A stretch of DNA of 64,000 nt from Pseudonocardia kujensis (GTDB lineage Bacteria; Actinomycetota; Actinomycetes; Mycobacteriales; Pseudonocardiaceae). The first letter of the stretch is position 1, and each line of letters opens with the position of its first letter. Positions 33,879-44,381 of the stretch are shown piece by piece. Position numbers and translations under genes: made by a program. The notes below the pieces were generated by a model. The model ran no database searches. It saw only the letters and a list, made by a program, of their open reading frames with translations, and was not told the DNA's origin. The stretch covers positions 124,001-188,000 of the forward strand of contig NZ_JAJSOK010000001.1 in the NCBI RefSeq assembly GCF_021283305.1, written 5' to 3'.

Positions 33879-36194
33879 GTGCGTGATGCGGACGGGAACT
33901 CCTCGTTGGGGGCGCGCCTCCCGCGGTTCGAGGACGGCCGGCTGCTGCGCGGGCGCGGCAGGTTCATCGCCGACGACCCACCCGCGCGGTGTCTCCACGT
34001 CGCCTTCGTCCGCTCCCCCCATCCGCACGCCCTGATCGAGGACGTCGACGTCACGCGGGCGGGGTCGGCGCCGGGCGTGGTCTCCGTCCTGACCGCGGCC
34101 GACCGGCCGCACGTCCCGCTGGTGGACGCGGTCGCGGTGCCGGGGCTGGTCAAGACCCCGCAGCCCGCGCTCGCCGGTGAGCGCGTGCGGTTCGTGGGCG
34201 AGGCCGTCGCGATGGTGCTGGCCGAGAGCCGGGCCCGGGCCGAGGACGCCGCCGAGCTGGTCGAGGTCCGCTACGCGGCCCTGGCTCCCGTCGTCGACCC
34301 GGAGGCGGCGCTGCTGCTGCCTCCCCTCGACCCCGCCCTGGGCAGCAACGAGGTGTACCGCGGCCGCCGTGACACCCCGGGTCTCGAGGCGGCCTTCGCC
34401 GAGGCCGACCACGTCGTCTCGGGGACGTTCAGCACCGGCCGGCTCACCGCCGCACCGATGGAGGGCCGCGCGTGCGCGGCCACGTTCGACCCGGTGACCG
34501 GCCTGCTGACCGTGCGCTGCTCCACCCAGTCCCCCCACCTGCTCCAGCGGAAGATCGCGACCTGTCTCGGCATGGACCTCACCGCGGTCCGGGTGCTCGT
34601 CGACGACGTCGGCGGCGGGTTCGGGCAGAAGATCCCGGCCTCGCCCGAAGAGATCGCCGTGGCGCTGGCGGCCCGCGCGGCCGACCGCCCGGTCCTGTGG
34701 GTGGAGGACCGCCGCGAGAACCTGGTCGCCGCACCCCACGGGAAGGAACAACACGTCGAGCTCGCGCTGGCCCTCGACGCCGACGGCACCTTCCGCGCCC
34801 TGCGCTGCGACGTGCTCGGCGACGCCGGGGCCTACTCCTTCAACTCCGCCAGCGCCCTGATCGAGGCCTACCTCGCCGCGGGCCTGCTGCCCGGCGCGTA
34901 CCGCATTCCGGAGACCGGCTGGCGGGTGCGCTCCGTGCTCACCACCAAGGCACCCATCGCCCCCTACCGCGGCGTGGGCTGGACCAGCGGGCACACCGCC
35001 CGGGAGCTGCTGATCGACCGGGCCGCCCGGTTGCTCGGGCGCGACCCGGTGGACCTGCGCAGGCAGAACCTCGTCCGCCCGGGCGACCTGCCCTACACGA
35101 CGCCCACCGGCATGACCTACGACAGCGGCAGCCACCTCGCCACGCTCGAACGGGCGGCGAAGCTGGTCGACGCCGCCGACGTGGTCGCCGGCCCCACCGC
35201 CGACGGGCGCTGCCGTGGATTCGGGATCAGCCCGTACGTCGAGCCGTCGGGCTGGGGGTCGGCCGGGGCGGCGGAGTCCTCCTGGTCGTTCGCCTCGCAC
35301 GACTCGGTGCGGGTCGAGATGGCCGCGTCGGGTGCGGTCACCGCCGTCGTCGGCACGCCGTCGCAGGGACAGGGCCACACCACGACCCTGGCCCAGCTCG
35401 TCGCCTCGGTGCTGGCCTGCGACCCGCGGCGGGTCCGTGTCGTGACCGGGGACACCGCCGGGACGCCGCTGAGCACCGCGGGCACCCGCGCGAGCCGGGT
35501 CGCGACCGTGATCGGCGGGGCGCTGCTGCAGGCGACGGAGCGGCTCGCCGCCAAGCTCGCGCTGGTGGCCGGGCACCTGCTCGGCGTCGATCCGGCGGAG
35601 ATCTCCTTCCGGGACGGCCGGGCCGTCGCCGCGTCCGGCTCGATCGGGCTCGCCGAGATCGCCACCGCGGCGGTCGCCGATCCTTCCGTCCGCGCGGCGT
35701 TGCCGGAACCGGATCTCACCGCCACCGCCTTCTACGACCCGCCTGCCACCTACTCGAACGGCTGCGTCGCGGTGGTCGTCGAGGTGGATCCCGGGACCGG
35801 GCGGGTCGACGTCGTCGATGCCGCGGTGGTGGAGGACTGCGGGACCGTGATCAACCCGATGGTCGTGGACGGCCAGACCCTGGGCGCGTTCGCCCAGGGC
35901 GTGGGCGCGGCCCTCTACGAGGACGCGGGCTACGGCGCCGACGGCTCCCCGCGCGCGACCTCGTTCGCCGACTACCTCCTGCCGACCGCCCGCTGCCTGC
36001 CGCGGGTCGCCCTCGAGCACCTGGAGTCGCCCGCCCCGCACACCCGCGGCGGCATCAAGGGCATGGGCGAGTCGGCGATGATCGCGACGCCCGGCGCGGT
36101 CGCCTGCGCCGTGGCCGCCGCGGTGGCCCCGCTCGGGGTCACCGTCACGCACATCCCGATCCGCCCGGACGAGCTCGTGGCCCCGGAGGAGTGA
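33879..36194 (+). CDS. Molybdenum hydroxylase large subunit (CoxL/XdhB-like aldehyde oxidase family)
   Basis: 771 aa from a GTG at 33879; 33870 and 33876 are also possible. Order: LGARLPRFEDGRLLRGRGRF (domain start), GERVRFVGEAVAMVLAESRA, DDVGGGFGQKIPASPEE (Mo-MCD site), APYRGVGWTSGHTARELLID and KGMGESAMIATPGAVACAVA with the catalytic Glu. PYRGVG rather than the AYxCSFR loop excludes form I CO dehydrogenase, so an aldehyde or N-heterocycle hydroxylase is more likely. The medium and small subunits follow immediately, giving the unusual L-M-S order. No cofactor-insertion or chaperone genes (coxD/E/F, xdhC) are near. Confidence 0.9.
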   Translation: MRDADGNSSLGARLPRFEDGRLLRGRGRFIADDPPARCLHVAFVRSPHPHALIEDVDVTRAGSAPGVVSVLTAADRPHVPLVDAVAVPGLVKTPQPALAGERVRFVGEAVAMVLAESRARAEDAAELVEVRYAALAPVVDPEAALLLPPLDPALGSNEVYRGRRDTPGLEAAFAEADHVVSGTFSTGRLTAAPMEGRACAATFDPVTGLLTVRCSTQSPHLLQRKIATCLGMDLTAVRVLVDDVGGGFGQKIPASPEEIAVALAARAADRPVLWVEDRRENLVAAPHGKEQHVELALALDADGTFRALRCDVLGDAGAYSFNSASALIEAYLAAGLLPGAYRIPETGWRVRSVLTTKAPIAPYRGVGWTSGHTARELLIDRAARLLGRDPVDLRRQNLVRPGDLPYTTPTGMTYDSGSHLATLERAAKLVDAADVVAGPTADGRCRGFGISPYVEPSGWGSAGAAESSWSFASHDSVRVEMAASGAVTAVVGTPSQGQGHTTTLAQLVASVLACDPRRVRVVTGDTAGTPLSTAGTRASRVATVIGGALLQATERLAAKLALVAGHLLGVDPAEISFRDGRAVAASGSIGLAEIATAAVADPSVRAALPEPDLTATAFYDPPATYSNGCVAVVVEVDPGTGRVDVVDAAVVEDCGTVINPMVVDGQTLGAFAQGVGAALYEDAGYGADGSPRATSFADYLLPTARCLPRVALEHLESPAPHTRGGIKGMGESAMIATPGAVACAVAAAVAPLGVTVTHIPIRPDELVAPEE

Positions 36195-36198
36195 CCCG

Positions 36199-37062
36199 GT
36201 GAAGCCCGCGCCCTTCGACTACGCGTGCCCGTCGACGATCGACGAGGCACTCGGGCTCCTGGCCGGGCACGGCGCGTCCGCCCGGGTCCTCGCGGGCGGA
36301 CAGAGCCTCCTGCCGGAGATGGCACTGCGCCGGCTTCGCCCGGATCTCCTGGTGGACATCAATCGCGTGGCCGAGCTGAGCACGCGCACCACGACCGGGG
36401 AGGGGACGCGTCTCGGCGCCACGGTCCGGCAGGCCGCCGTCCTCCGCACGGGCTCCGGGACGGGCCTGCTCGACGCCGCCCTGCCCTGGGTCGGCAACCC
36501 CGGCACCCGGTCCCGCGGGACCGTGGTCGGAAGCCTGTGCTTCGCCGATCCGGCGGCCGAGCTCCCCGCGGTGCTGCTCGCCACCGGCGGATCGCTCGAG
36601 GTCCGGTCCGCCGCGGGCCGCCGGAGCGTCGCCGCCGCGGAGCTGTACCGCGGACCGGGGCGGACCGCGCCGGGGGCCGACGAGCTCGCCGTCGCCGCGA
36701 CGTTCCCGCTCGACACCGACGACACCAGGAGCGCCTGGCTGGAGTTCGGCCGGCGCCCCGGCGACCTGCCCCTCGTCGGGGTCGGGGTGGTGACGCGGGT
36801 CCGCGACGGCGTCGTCGCGGCGGTCCGCGTGGCCTGCGCCGGCGTGCACGACGTGCCCTGGTCGGTCCCGGTCCCCGACCTGGGCGGGGCCGGCGACCGC
36901 GGCCTCGCCCGGGAGGTCGCCGAGCTCGCTTCCCGCGAGTGCGATCCCGCCGACGACGACCGCACGACCGCCGCCCATCGCCGGGTGCTCGTGCGCACCC
37001 TGGTCCGCCGCGCGCTGGAGCAGGTGCTCCGGCAGGACACGGAGGTCACCCGTGTCGCCTGA
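36199..37062 (+). CDS. Molybdenum hydroxylase FAD-binding subunit (CoxM-like)
   Basis: 287 aa. FDYACPSTIDEALGLLAGHG and RVLAGGQSLLPEMALRRLRP form the first FAD-binding block. GNPGTRSRGTVVGSLCFADP followed by AAELPAVLLA is the second, though the usual TIGG is RGTVVG. The C-terminal CO_deh_flav domain ends the protein. It passes electrons from the Fe-S subunit to an acceptor. The GTG at 36199 follows the large subunit by 4 nt with GGAGGAG overlapping that stop, and it overlaps the small subunit by 11 nt. Confidence 0.9.
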   Translation: MKPAPFDYACPSTIDEALGLLAGHGASARVLAGGQSLLPEMALRRLRPDLLVDINRVAELSTRTTTGEGTRLGATVRQAAVLRTGSGTGLLDAALPWVGNPGTRSRGTVVGSLCFADPAAELPAVLLATGGSLEVRSAAGRRSVAAAELYRGPGRTAPGADELAVAATFPLDTDDTRSAWLEFGRRPGDLPLVGVGVVTRVRDGVVAAVRVACAGVHDVPWSVPVPDLGGAGDRGLAREVAELASRECDPADDDRTTAAHRRVLVRTLVRRALEQVLRQDTEVTRVA

Positions 37063-37582
37063 GGATCCGCTCGTGCGCCGTGCGGCGGACGCGATCACCG
37101 TCGCGCTGACCGTGAACGACCGGCCGGCCCGGATGATCGTGGAGTCCCGCACGTCGCTGGCCGACGCCCTTCGCGACGAGCTGGGGCTGACCGGCACGCA
37201 CGTCGCCTGCGAGCAGGGCATCTGCGGGGCCTGCACCGTCGAGGTCGACGGCGAGGCGGTGCGCGCGTGTCTGCTGCTCGCGGTCCAGGCCGACGGCGCC
37301 GAGGTCCGGACGGTCGAGGGCCTGGCGGCGCCCGGTGAGCCGCTGCACCCGATCCAGCAGGCCTTCACCGACCAGCACGCCCTGCAGTGCGGGTTCTGCA
37401 CCCCGGGACTGCTGATGACTGTCCACCACCTGCTCACCGAACGCCACGGCGTCGACGAGGCCGAGGTCCGCACCGTCGTCTCCGGCCACCTGTGCCGGTG
37501 CACGGGCTACCAGGGGATCGTCGATGCCGTCCTGCAGGCCGACCGGGCCTGGGACCGCACGCCGGGGGACAGGGCCGGGTAG
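37052..37582 (+). CDS. Molybdenum hydroxylase 2Fe-2S subunit (CoxS-like)
   Basis: 176 aa with both [2Fe-2S] clusters: Cys53, Cys58, Cys61 and Cys73 in the plant-ferredoxin-like half (CEQGICGACTVEVDGEAVRAC) and Cys113, Cys116, Cys148 and Cys150 in the helical half (QCGFCTPG, GHLCRCTGY). It relays electrons from the molybdenum site to FAD. The GTG start lies inside the end of the FAD subunit gene, so translation is coupled. Confidence 0.93.
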   Translation: MSPEDPLVRRAADAITVALTVNDRPARMIVESRTSLADALRDELGLTGTHVACEQGICGACTVEVDGEAVRACLLLAVQADGAEVRTVEGLAAPGEPLHPIQQAFTDQHALQCGFCTPGLLMTVHHLLTERHGVDEAEVRTVVSGHLCRCTGYQGIVDAVLQADRAWDRTPGDRAG

Positions 37583-37693
37583 GTCCCCCGTAAAGGGGCA
37601 AAAGCCGCAGAACTCCTCGTTGATCCTTTCCTGAGCAACCGGAACTCGTCGTTCTGGGTAAAGCCCCATTCCACTCTGCAGGGGGAACGTTGC

Positions 37694-38713
37694 GTGCCGT
37701 ATCGGATCGTTGTTTCCGATATGAGCCCTTCGCTCCCGGCGAGCACGCCACTGGTCTCGGTGATCACGCCCGCCTACAACGTCGGACCGTGGATCGGGGA
37801 GGCCGTCGACTCGGTGCTGCGGCAGACCGAGGGGCGGCTCGAGTACGTCGTGATCGACGACGGCTCCACGGACGGCACCGCCGACATCGTGCGCGCCCGC
37901 GCGGCGTTCGATTCGCGGATCCGGTTGATCTCCACCGCCAACGCCGGATCGGGCGCGGCACGCAACCTCGGCATCGTCGAGTCGTCGGCGCCGTTCGTCG
38001 CGTTCCTCGACGGCGACGACCGCTGGCACCCGGAGTTCCTGCGCCGCCAGCTGCAGGTCATGCAGGCCGTCGGCAGCCGGGTCGGCGCCACCTTCTGCCA
38101 CACGCGGGTGATGCTGGAGAACGGGCGGGTCGTCGGTCCGCGGTGGCAGCCCGCCGGTGTCTGCGACATGGACCGCTTCCTCGCGGAGAACAACCCCGCC
38201 CACAACGGCAGCTCGCTGCTGGTGCGGCGCAGCTGTTTCGACGAGGTCGGGGTGTTCGACACCGGTCTCGCGAGCGCGGTCGACCAGGAGATGTGGCTGC
38301 GGATCGCCACCCGCTCGTCGACCCCGCTGTTCTGGGGCCTCCGCCGGTACCTGATCGACATGCGGCTGATGCGGACCGGGAGCATCAGCTCGAACCGCGG
38401 CGCCCGCTATTCCGCGCTGGACAAGCTGCTCGTCGAATACGCGCCGTTGATGAGCCGGCTGCCCTCGGGCCTCGCCTACGTCCAGCCCGCGGTCTTCGCG
38501 TACCGGGACGGGTTCGACGACGTCGCCGACCGCTGGGCGGGGATCGCGCTGACCGCAGGCCCCGCCCGGCTGGCCCGCACCCGCTGGGGCCAGGCGTTGC
38601 TGGCCTGGCACGGGAGCGGGGCCACGGGCCGGGCGCGGATGCGTGCCGCCCGCAACGGTGTCCGGGCCGGGGTCTATCGCGGCGCCGCCCGGGCTGCGGC
38701 GCTGCTCGCCTGA
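37694..38713 (+). CDS. Family 2 glycosyltransferase
   Basis: 339 aa. GT-A domain: PLVSVITPAYNVGPWIGEAV, EYVVIDDGSTDGTADIVRAR and VAFLDGDDRWHPEFLRRQL with the metal-binding D-x-D and its surroundings. SAVDQEMWLRIA is the ED/Q-type base region. No membrane helix is obvious, so it is probably cytosolic and adds sugar to a cell-surface or secreted glycan. It is isolated here. The 111-nt leader is A+T-richer than the surroundings and has the short direct repeat GAACTC(C/G)TCGTT. The GTG at 37694 has AGGGGG ahead, and ATG 37721 is an alternative. Confidence 0.88.
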   Translation: MPYRIVVSDMSPSLPASTPLVSVITPAYNVGPWIGEAVDSVLRQTEGRLEYVVIDDGSTDGTADIVRARAAFDSRIRLISTANAGSGAARNLGIVESSAPFVAFLDGDDRWHPEFLRRQLQVMQAVGSRVGATFCHTRVMLENGRVVGPRWQPAGVCDMDRFLAENNPAHNGSSLLVRRSCFDEVGVFDTGLASAVDQEMWLRIATRSSTPLFWGLRRYLIDMRLMRTGSISSNRGARYSALDKLLVEYAPLMSRLPSGLAYVQPAVFAYRDGFDDVADRWAGIALTAGPARLARTRWGQALLAWHGSGATGRARMRAARNGVRAGVYRGAARAAALLA

Positions 38714-38798
38714 GATCGCAAGCTCCGAGGGCCGACAGAGAACACGGACGCCGCCAACCCGGGCCGGGGCAGCGCCCGACGCCAGTGATCGAGGCGTT

Positions 38799-38828
38799 CG
38801 GTGCCGTTCCCGCGCGTGCTCGGCACCG
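38799..38828. terminator. Hairpin between convergent GT2 and paaK genes
   Basis: CGGTGCCG (38799-38806) and CGGCACCG (38821-38828) are perfect 8-bp complements around a 14-nt loop, seven bases before the paaK stop. It is the only structured element in the 121-nt convergent gap. Confidence 0.55.
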
Positions 38829-38834
38829 CCGGGT

Positions 38835-40187
38835 TCACTTCGTGCGGCGGTCCAGGAGTCGCTGCAGCTTGCCCACGGACCGTTCCAGGGTGTCGGGGTC
38901 GACGACCTCGCAGGTCACCGAGACACCGATGGTGTCCTTGACCGCCTTGATCAGCTCGGCGGCGGCCGCCTGCCGGCGCTCGGCGGGCGCGTCGGCGCGG
39001 GCCTCGACGCGGACGGTGAGCGCGTCCATCCGACCCTTGGTGGTGAGCTCGAGCTGGAAGTGCGGGGCGAACCCCGGGGTGCGCAGCACGATCTCCTCGA
39101 TCTGGGTGGGGAACAGGTTCACCCCCCGCAGGATGATCATGTCGTCGGAGCGGCCGGTGATCTTCTGCATCCGCCGCAGGGACGGCCGCGCCGTGCCCGG
39201 CAGCAGCCGGGTCAGGTCGCGGGTGCGGTAGCGGATGATCGGCAGGGCCTGCTTGGTCAGCGAGGTGAACACCAGCTCGCCCTCCTCACCGTCGGCCAGC
39301 ACGGTGCCGTCGAGCGGGTCGAGGACCTCGGGCAGGAAGTGATCCTCCCAGATGTGCAGCCCGTCCTTGGTCTCCACGCACTCCTGGGCCACGCCGGGGC
39401 CCATGACCTCGGAGAGGCCGTAGATGTCCACGGCGTGCATGTCCATGCGCTCCTCGATCTCGGCGCGCATCTGCTCGGTCCACGGCTCGGCGCCGAAGAT
39501 TCCCACCTTCAGCGAGCTGGTGCGGGGGTCGATGCCCTGGCGTTCGAACTCGTCGAGCAGGGTGAGCATGTAGGACGGGGTCACCATGATCACGTCGGGC
39601 TGGAAGTCGCCGATCAGCTGGATCTGCCGCGGGGTCATCCCGCCGGAGACCGGGATCGCGGTCGCGCCGAGCTTCTCGATGCCGTAGTGCGCGCCCAGCC
39701 CGCCGGTGAACAGGCCGTAGCCGTAGGCGTTGTGCACCTTGTGCCCGGGACGCCCACCGGCGGCGCGGATCGAGCGGGCGATCAGCCCGGCCCAGGTGTC
39801 GATGTCGTGGGCGGTGTAGCCGACGACGGTCGGGCGGCCGGTGGTGCCCGAGGAGGCGTGGATGCGGCGGACCTCGGACTGCGGCACGGCGAACATCCCG
39901 AACGGGTAGTTCTCCCGCAGGTCGGCCTTGCTCGTGGTCGGGAACTTCGCGATGTCGGACAGCTCGCGGCAGTCGTCCGGGTGCACGCCCGCGGCGTCGA
40001 AGGCGCGGCGGTAGTGCGGCACGTTCTCGTAGGCGTGCCGCAGCGTCCACCGCAGGCGCTCGAGCTGGGTGGCGCGCAGCTCGTCGACCGACAGGCGCTC
40101 GCCGGCGTCGAGCAGGTCCGCCGGCGGGGCCTCGCCGAGCCGGGTCGAGCGGGTGGGCGCCGATTCCGGGGTGGGAGTGAGGGTCAT
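38835..40187 (-). CDS. paaK: Phenylacetate-CoA ligase
   Basis: 450 aa AMP-forming ligase activating phenylacetate to phenylacetyl-CoA, the entry step of the pathway. ERLRWTLRHAYENVPHYRRA, IHASSGTTGRPTVVGYTAHD (P-loop), VDIYGLSEVMGPGVAQECVE and RYRTRDLTRLLPGTARPSLR are PaaK motifs, and ITGRSDDMIILRGVNLFPTQ leads into the C-terminal domain. The ATG at 40187 overlaps the paaZ stop by 4 nt. It is the last gene of the thiolase-paaZ-paaK operon. Confidence 0.96.
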   Translation of the reverse strand: MTLTPTPESAPTRSTRLGEAPPADLLDAGERLSVDELRATQLERLRWTLRHAYENVPHYRRAFDAAGVHPDDCRELSDIAKFPTTSKADLRENYPFGMFAVPQSEVRRIHASSGTTGRPTVVGYTAHDIDTWAGLIARSIRAAGGRPGHKVHNAYGYGLFTGGLGAHYGIEKLGATAIPVSGGMTPRQIQLIGDFQPDVIMVTPSYMLTLLDEFERQGIDPRTSSLKVGIFGAEPWTEQMRAEIEERMDMHAVDIYGLSEVMGPGVAQECVETKDGLHIWEDHFLPEVLDPLDGTVLADGEEGELVFTSLTKQALPIIRYRTRDLTRLLPGTARPSLRRMQKITGRSDDMIILRGVNLFPTQIEEIVLRTPGFAPHFQLELTTKGRMDALTVRVEARADAPAERRQAAAAELIKAVKDTIGVSVTCEVVDPDTLERSVGKLQRLLDRRTK

Positions 40188-42226
40188 GCCGCACCGTCCT
40201 TCTTCGCGACGAGGGTGAGCACGTCGTAGCGGGCGACGGACTCGCCGTCCTGGCGGGTGACGTCGGCGTCCCAGCGGACCTCGCCGTACCCGGCGGACTC
40301 GCGGGGGGTGAGCTGCTTGCAGGTCAGGGTCACCGTGAGCTCGTCGCCGAACGTGACCGGGGTGAGGAAGCGCAGGTTGTCGACGCCGAAGTTGGCCAGC
40401 ACCGGGCCCGGGTCGGGGTCGACGAACAGGCCCGCGGCCAGCGACACGATCAGGTAGCCGTGGGCGACGCGTTCGCCGAACAGCGGGTTCGCCGCCGCGG
40501 CCTCGGCGTCCATGTGGGCGTAGAACGTGTCGCCGGTGAACTCGGCGAAGTGTTCGACGTCCTCCTGGTCGACCCGCCGCGGACCGGCGACGATCGTGTC
40601 GCCCGGCCGGAGCTCCTCCAGGTGCAGCCGGAAGGGGTGTCGTTCGGTCTCGCGCCGCTCGGCGCCAGCGACCCAGCGGCCGGTGATGGCGGTCAGGGTG
40701 TCCGGGTCGGCCTGGACCGCGGTGCGCTGCATGTGGTGCAGCACGCCGCGGATGCCGCCCATCTCCTCGCCGCCGCCGGCGCGGCCGGGCCCGCCGTGGA
40801 CGAGCTGGGGCAGCGGGGACCCGTGCCCGGTGGACTCCTTGGCGTCCTTGCCGTTGAGCACCAGCAGTCGGCCGTGGAAGGCAGCGGTGCCGAGCACGAC
40901 CTCGCGGGCGAACGCCGGATCGGCCGTGACGATCGAGCCGGCCAGGCTGCCCTGCCCGCGGGCGGCGTAGTCGATCAGCTGCGCGGTGGACTCGTACGGC
41001 AGGATCGTCGAGACCGGGCCGAAGGCCTCGACCTCGTGCGGCTCGGCCCGCTCCGGGTCCCCGACCAGCAGGATCGGCGAGACGAACGCGCCGCGGTCGG
41101 CGTCGGCGTCGAGCACCTCGACCTTCTCCGGGTCGCCGAAGACGATCCGGCCGGCGTCGGCGAGGGCCTTCACGCTGCGGCGGACCTCCTCGCGCTGGTC
41201 CAGGCTCGCCAGCGCCCCCATCCGGACGCCCTCGCTCGCCGGGTTGCCGATCGTGGTCCTCGCGAGGCGCGCGGACACGGCCTCGACGACGGCGTCGACG
41301 TGCGGGGCGGGGACGAAGGCCCGGCGGATGGCGGTGCACTTCTGCCCGGCCTTGACCGTCATCTCCGCGACCAGGCCCTTGACGAACAGGTCGAACTCGT
41401 CCGTGCCGGGGATGGCGTCGGGGCCCAGGGCCGACAGGTTGAGCGAGTCGGCCTCGGCGGTGAACCGCACCGCGTTGCGCACGATCGCCGGGTGGGTGCG
41501 CAGGGTCTGCGCGGTGGAGGCGGAGCCGGTGAACGAGACCAGGTCCTGGCCGGTGAGGTGGTCGAAGGCGTCGCCCAGCGAGCCGGCCACGAACTGCAGC
41601 GTCCCGGCGGGCAGGATCCCGGAGTCCACGATCAGCTCGACGAGCTTCGCGGTGAGGAAGGCGGTCGGGCTGGCCGGCTTGATCAGGCTGGGGACGCCGG
41701 CGAGGAAGGCCGGGGCGAACTTCTCCAGCGGCCCCCAGACCGGGAAGTTGAACGCGTTGACCTGCACCGCGACCCCGCGCAGCGGGACGCAGAGGTGCTG
41801 GCCGAGGAAGGTGCCGCCGCGCCCGAGCGGCTCGACCGCACCGTCCACGTAGACGGTGTCGTTGGGCAGCTCGCGCTTGGCCTTCGAGGCGTAGGCGAGC
41901 AGCACGCCGATGCCGCCGTCGACGTCGAACTTCGAGTCGCCGAGGGTGGCGCCGGTCCGCGTGGAGACGGCGTAGAGCTCCTCGCGGTGCTCGCGCAGGT
42001 GCTGGCCGAGCGCCTTGAGCAGCGTGGCGCGCCGGTGGAAGGTCAGCTCGCGCAGCGCCGGCCCGCCGACCTCGCGGCCGTGGCGGAGGGCGGCGCCGAA
42101 GTCGACCCCGGTCGACGAGATCCGGGCGATCTCCTCGCCGGTCACGGCGTCGAAGAGCGGGCGACCGGAATCGGTCGCGGTGTGCCAGCCGCCGGAGACG
42201 TAGCTGCGCAGAAGCGGGGTGGTCAT
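40184..42226 (-). CDS. paaZ: Oxepin-CoA hydrolase / 3-oxo-5,6-dehydrosuberyl-CoA semialdehyde dehydrogenase
   Basis: 680 aa fusion. Residues about 1-520 are an aldehyde dehydrogenase with general base Glu in RFTAEADSLNLSALG and nucleophile Cys in VKAGQKCTAIRRAFV. The C-terminal 150 residues are a MaoC-type (R)-hydratase (FTGDTFYAHMDAEAAAANPL, RVAHGYLIVSLAAGLF). The hydratase opens oxepin-CoA and the dehydrogenase oxidises the resulting semialdehyde, so both ring-fission functions are in one chain, as in E. coli PaaZ. The ATG at 42226 lies 37 nt from the thiolase stop. Confidence 0.95.
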   Translation of the reverse strand: MTTPLLRSYVSGGWHTATDSGRPLFDAVTGEEIARISSTGVDFGAALRHGREVGGPALRELTFHRRATLLKALGQHLREHREELYAVSTRTGATLGDSKFDVDGGIGVLLAYASKAKRELPNDTVYVDGAVEPLGRGGTFLGQHLCVPLRGVAVQVNAFNFPVWGPLEKFAPAFLAGVPSLIKPASPTAFLTAKLVELIVDSGILPAGTLQFVAGSLGDAFDHLTGQDLVSFTGSASTAQTLRTHPAIVRNAVRFTAEADSLNLSALGPDAIPGTDEFDLFVKGLVAEMTVKAGQKCTAIRRAFVPAPHVDAVVEAVSARLARTTIGNPASEGVRMGALASLDQREEVRRSVKALADAGRIVFGDPEKVEVLDADADRGAFVSPILLVGDPERAEPHEVEAFGPVSTILPYESTAQLIDYAARGQGSLAGSIVTADPAFAREVVLGTAAFHGRLLVLNGKDAKESTGHGSPLPQLVHGGPGRAGGGEEMGGIRGVLHHMQRTAVQADPDTLTAITGRWVAGAERRETERHPFRLHLEELRPGDTIVAGPRRVDQEDVEHFAEFTGDTFYAHMDAEAAAANPLFGERVAHGYLIVSLAAGLFVDPDPGPVLANFGVDNLRFLTPVTFGDELTVTLTCKQLTPRESAGYGEVRWDADVTRQDGESVARYDVLTLVAKKDGAA

Positions 42227-42263
42227 GCGGTCCCTCTCGTGGTGGAGGCGGGTCGGACGGGTC

Positions 42264-43508
<1,245 letters not shown>

Positions 43509-43543
43509 CTGGCCGCTCGGCCTCCGATCGGTGTCTGCGTCGG

Positions 43544-43560
43544 CGAACGATCGTTCGGTT
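43544..43560. promoter_or_regulatory. PaaR-type operator for the thiolase-paaZ-paaK operon
   Basis: CGAACGATCGTTCG (43544-43557) is a perfect 14-bp palindrome, continuing GTT to 43560. It lies 36 nt upstream of the thiolase start. The 17-mer matches the site before paaA (44352-44368) at 15 of 17 positions. Together with the TetR gene between them, this makes a shared operator very likely. Confidence 0.8.
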
Positions 43561-43642
43561 GTTGCGGAGGTTAGCATGAGCGCGTGGAGACCGACAGGGG
43601 CGATGTCACCGGCGACGTCCTGTCCGGCGCGGGAGGGGTGCG

Positions 43643-44287
43643 ATGACGGCCGCGCCCGCCGAGCCGCCCCCGCAGTCCCCGCGGGCGCGGCGCGGCCGGG
43701 GTGCCGCCGGTGCCCGCCGGGTCGCCTACGACGCCCGTTCGCTCCTGGCCGTCGCGGTGCAGGAGTTCAATGCCCGCGGGTACGACGCGACCTCGATGGA
43801 GGACCTCTCGCGCGCCGCCGGGATCACGAAGTCCTCCTTCTACCACCACGTGAGCGGCAAGGAGGAGCTCCTGCGGGCCGCGCTCGAGCGGGCGCTCGAC
43901 GGGCTGTTCGGCATCCTCGACGAACCCGCTTCGCAGCGCGGGTCGGCCCTGGGTCGCCTGCAGCACATCATCGGACGCCAGGTGGAGGTGCTGACCACGG
44001 AGCTGCCCTACGTGACCCTGCTGCTGCGCGTACGGGGCAACACCGACATCGAGCGGTGGGCCCTCGCCCGGCGCCGCGCGTTCGACGCCACCCTCGCCTC
44101 GCTCGTCGCCGAGGCGGTCGAGGACGGCGAGGTCAGGGCGGGTGTCGAGCCCTGGCTGGCGGCCCGCCTGCTCTCCGGCACGGTCAACTCGATCATCGAG
44201 TGGTGCCGGCCCGGCCGGCCGGGGTCGGAGCGCCTCCCCGCCCAGGTCGTGCGGATGGTCTCCGAGGGGATCGTCCCGCCCGCCTGA
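43643..44287 (+). CDS. paaR: TetR-family regulator of the phenylacetate operons (PaaR-like)
   Basis: 214 aa. [63 protein letters not shown]. The C-terminal domain ([36 protein letters not shown]) is of the PaaR/FadR-like TetR group that senses acyl-CoA esters. Phenylacetyl-CoA is the expected inducer. It sits between the two divergent paa operons, flanked by the two operator palindromes, with GGGAGGGG ahead of the ATG at 43643. The name is by context. Confidence 0.85.
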   Translation: MTAAPAEPPPQSPRARRGRGAAGARRVAYDARSLLAVAVQEFNARGYDATSMEDLSRAAGITKSSFYHHVSGKEELLRAALERALDGLFGILDEPASQRGSALGRLQHIIGRQVEVLTTELPYVTLLLRVRGNTDIERWALARRRAFDATLASLVAEAVEDGEVRAGVEPWLAARLLSGTVNSIIEWCRPGRPGSERLPAQVVRMVSEGIVPPA

Positions 44288-44351
44288 CGCGCCGCCCCGG
44301 GTGGGTCCGCCCCCGCGGTTGCGCCTACGGCCGGGGTGCGTCATCATCAGA

Positions 44352-44368
44352 CGAACGAACATTCGGTT
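44352..44368. promoter_or_regulatory. PaaR-type operator for the paaABCDE operon
   Basis: CGAACGAACATTCGGTT differs from the 43544 site at two positions only. It lies 14 nt before the paaA start codon and just ahead of the GGAGGA ribosome-binding site, so a bound repressor would block transcription initiation or elongation. Confidence 0.75.
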
Positions 44369-44381
44369 TTGGAGGATCGCG

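Noticed and set aside
33879-36194. Form I carbon monoxide dehydrogenase
   Set aside because: The AYxCSFR active-site loop is missing; the sequence has PYRGVG as in other molybdenum hydroxylases.
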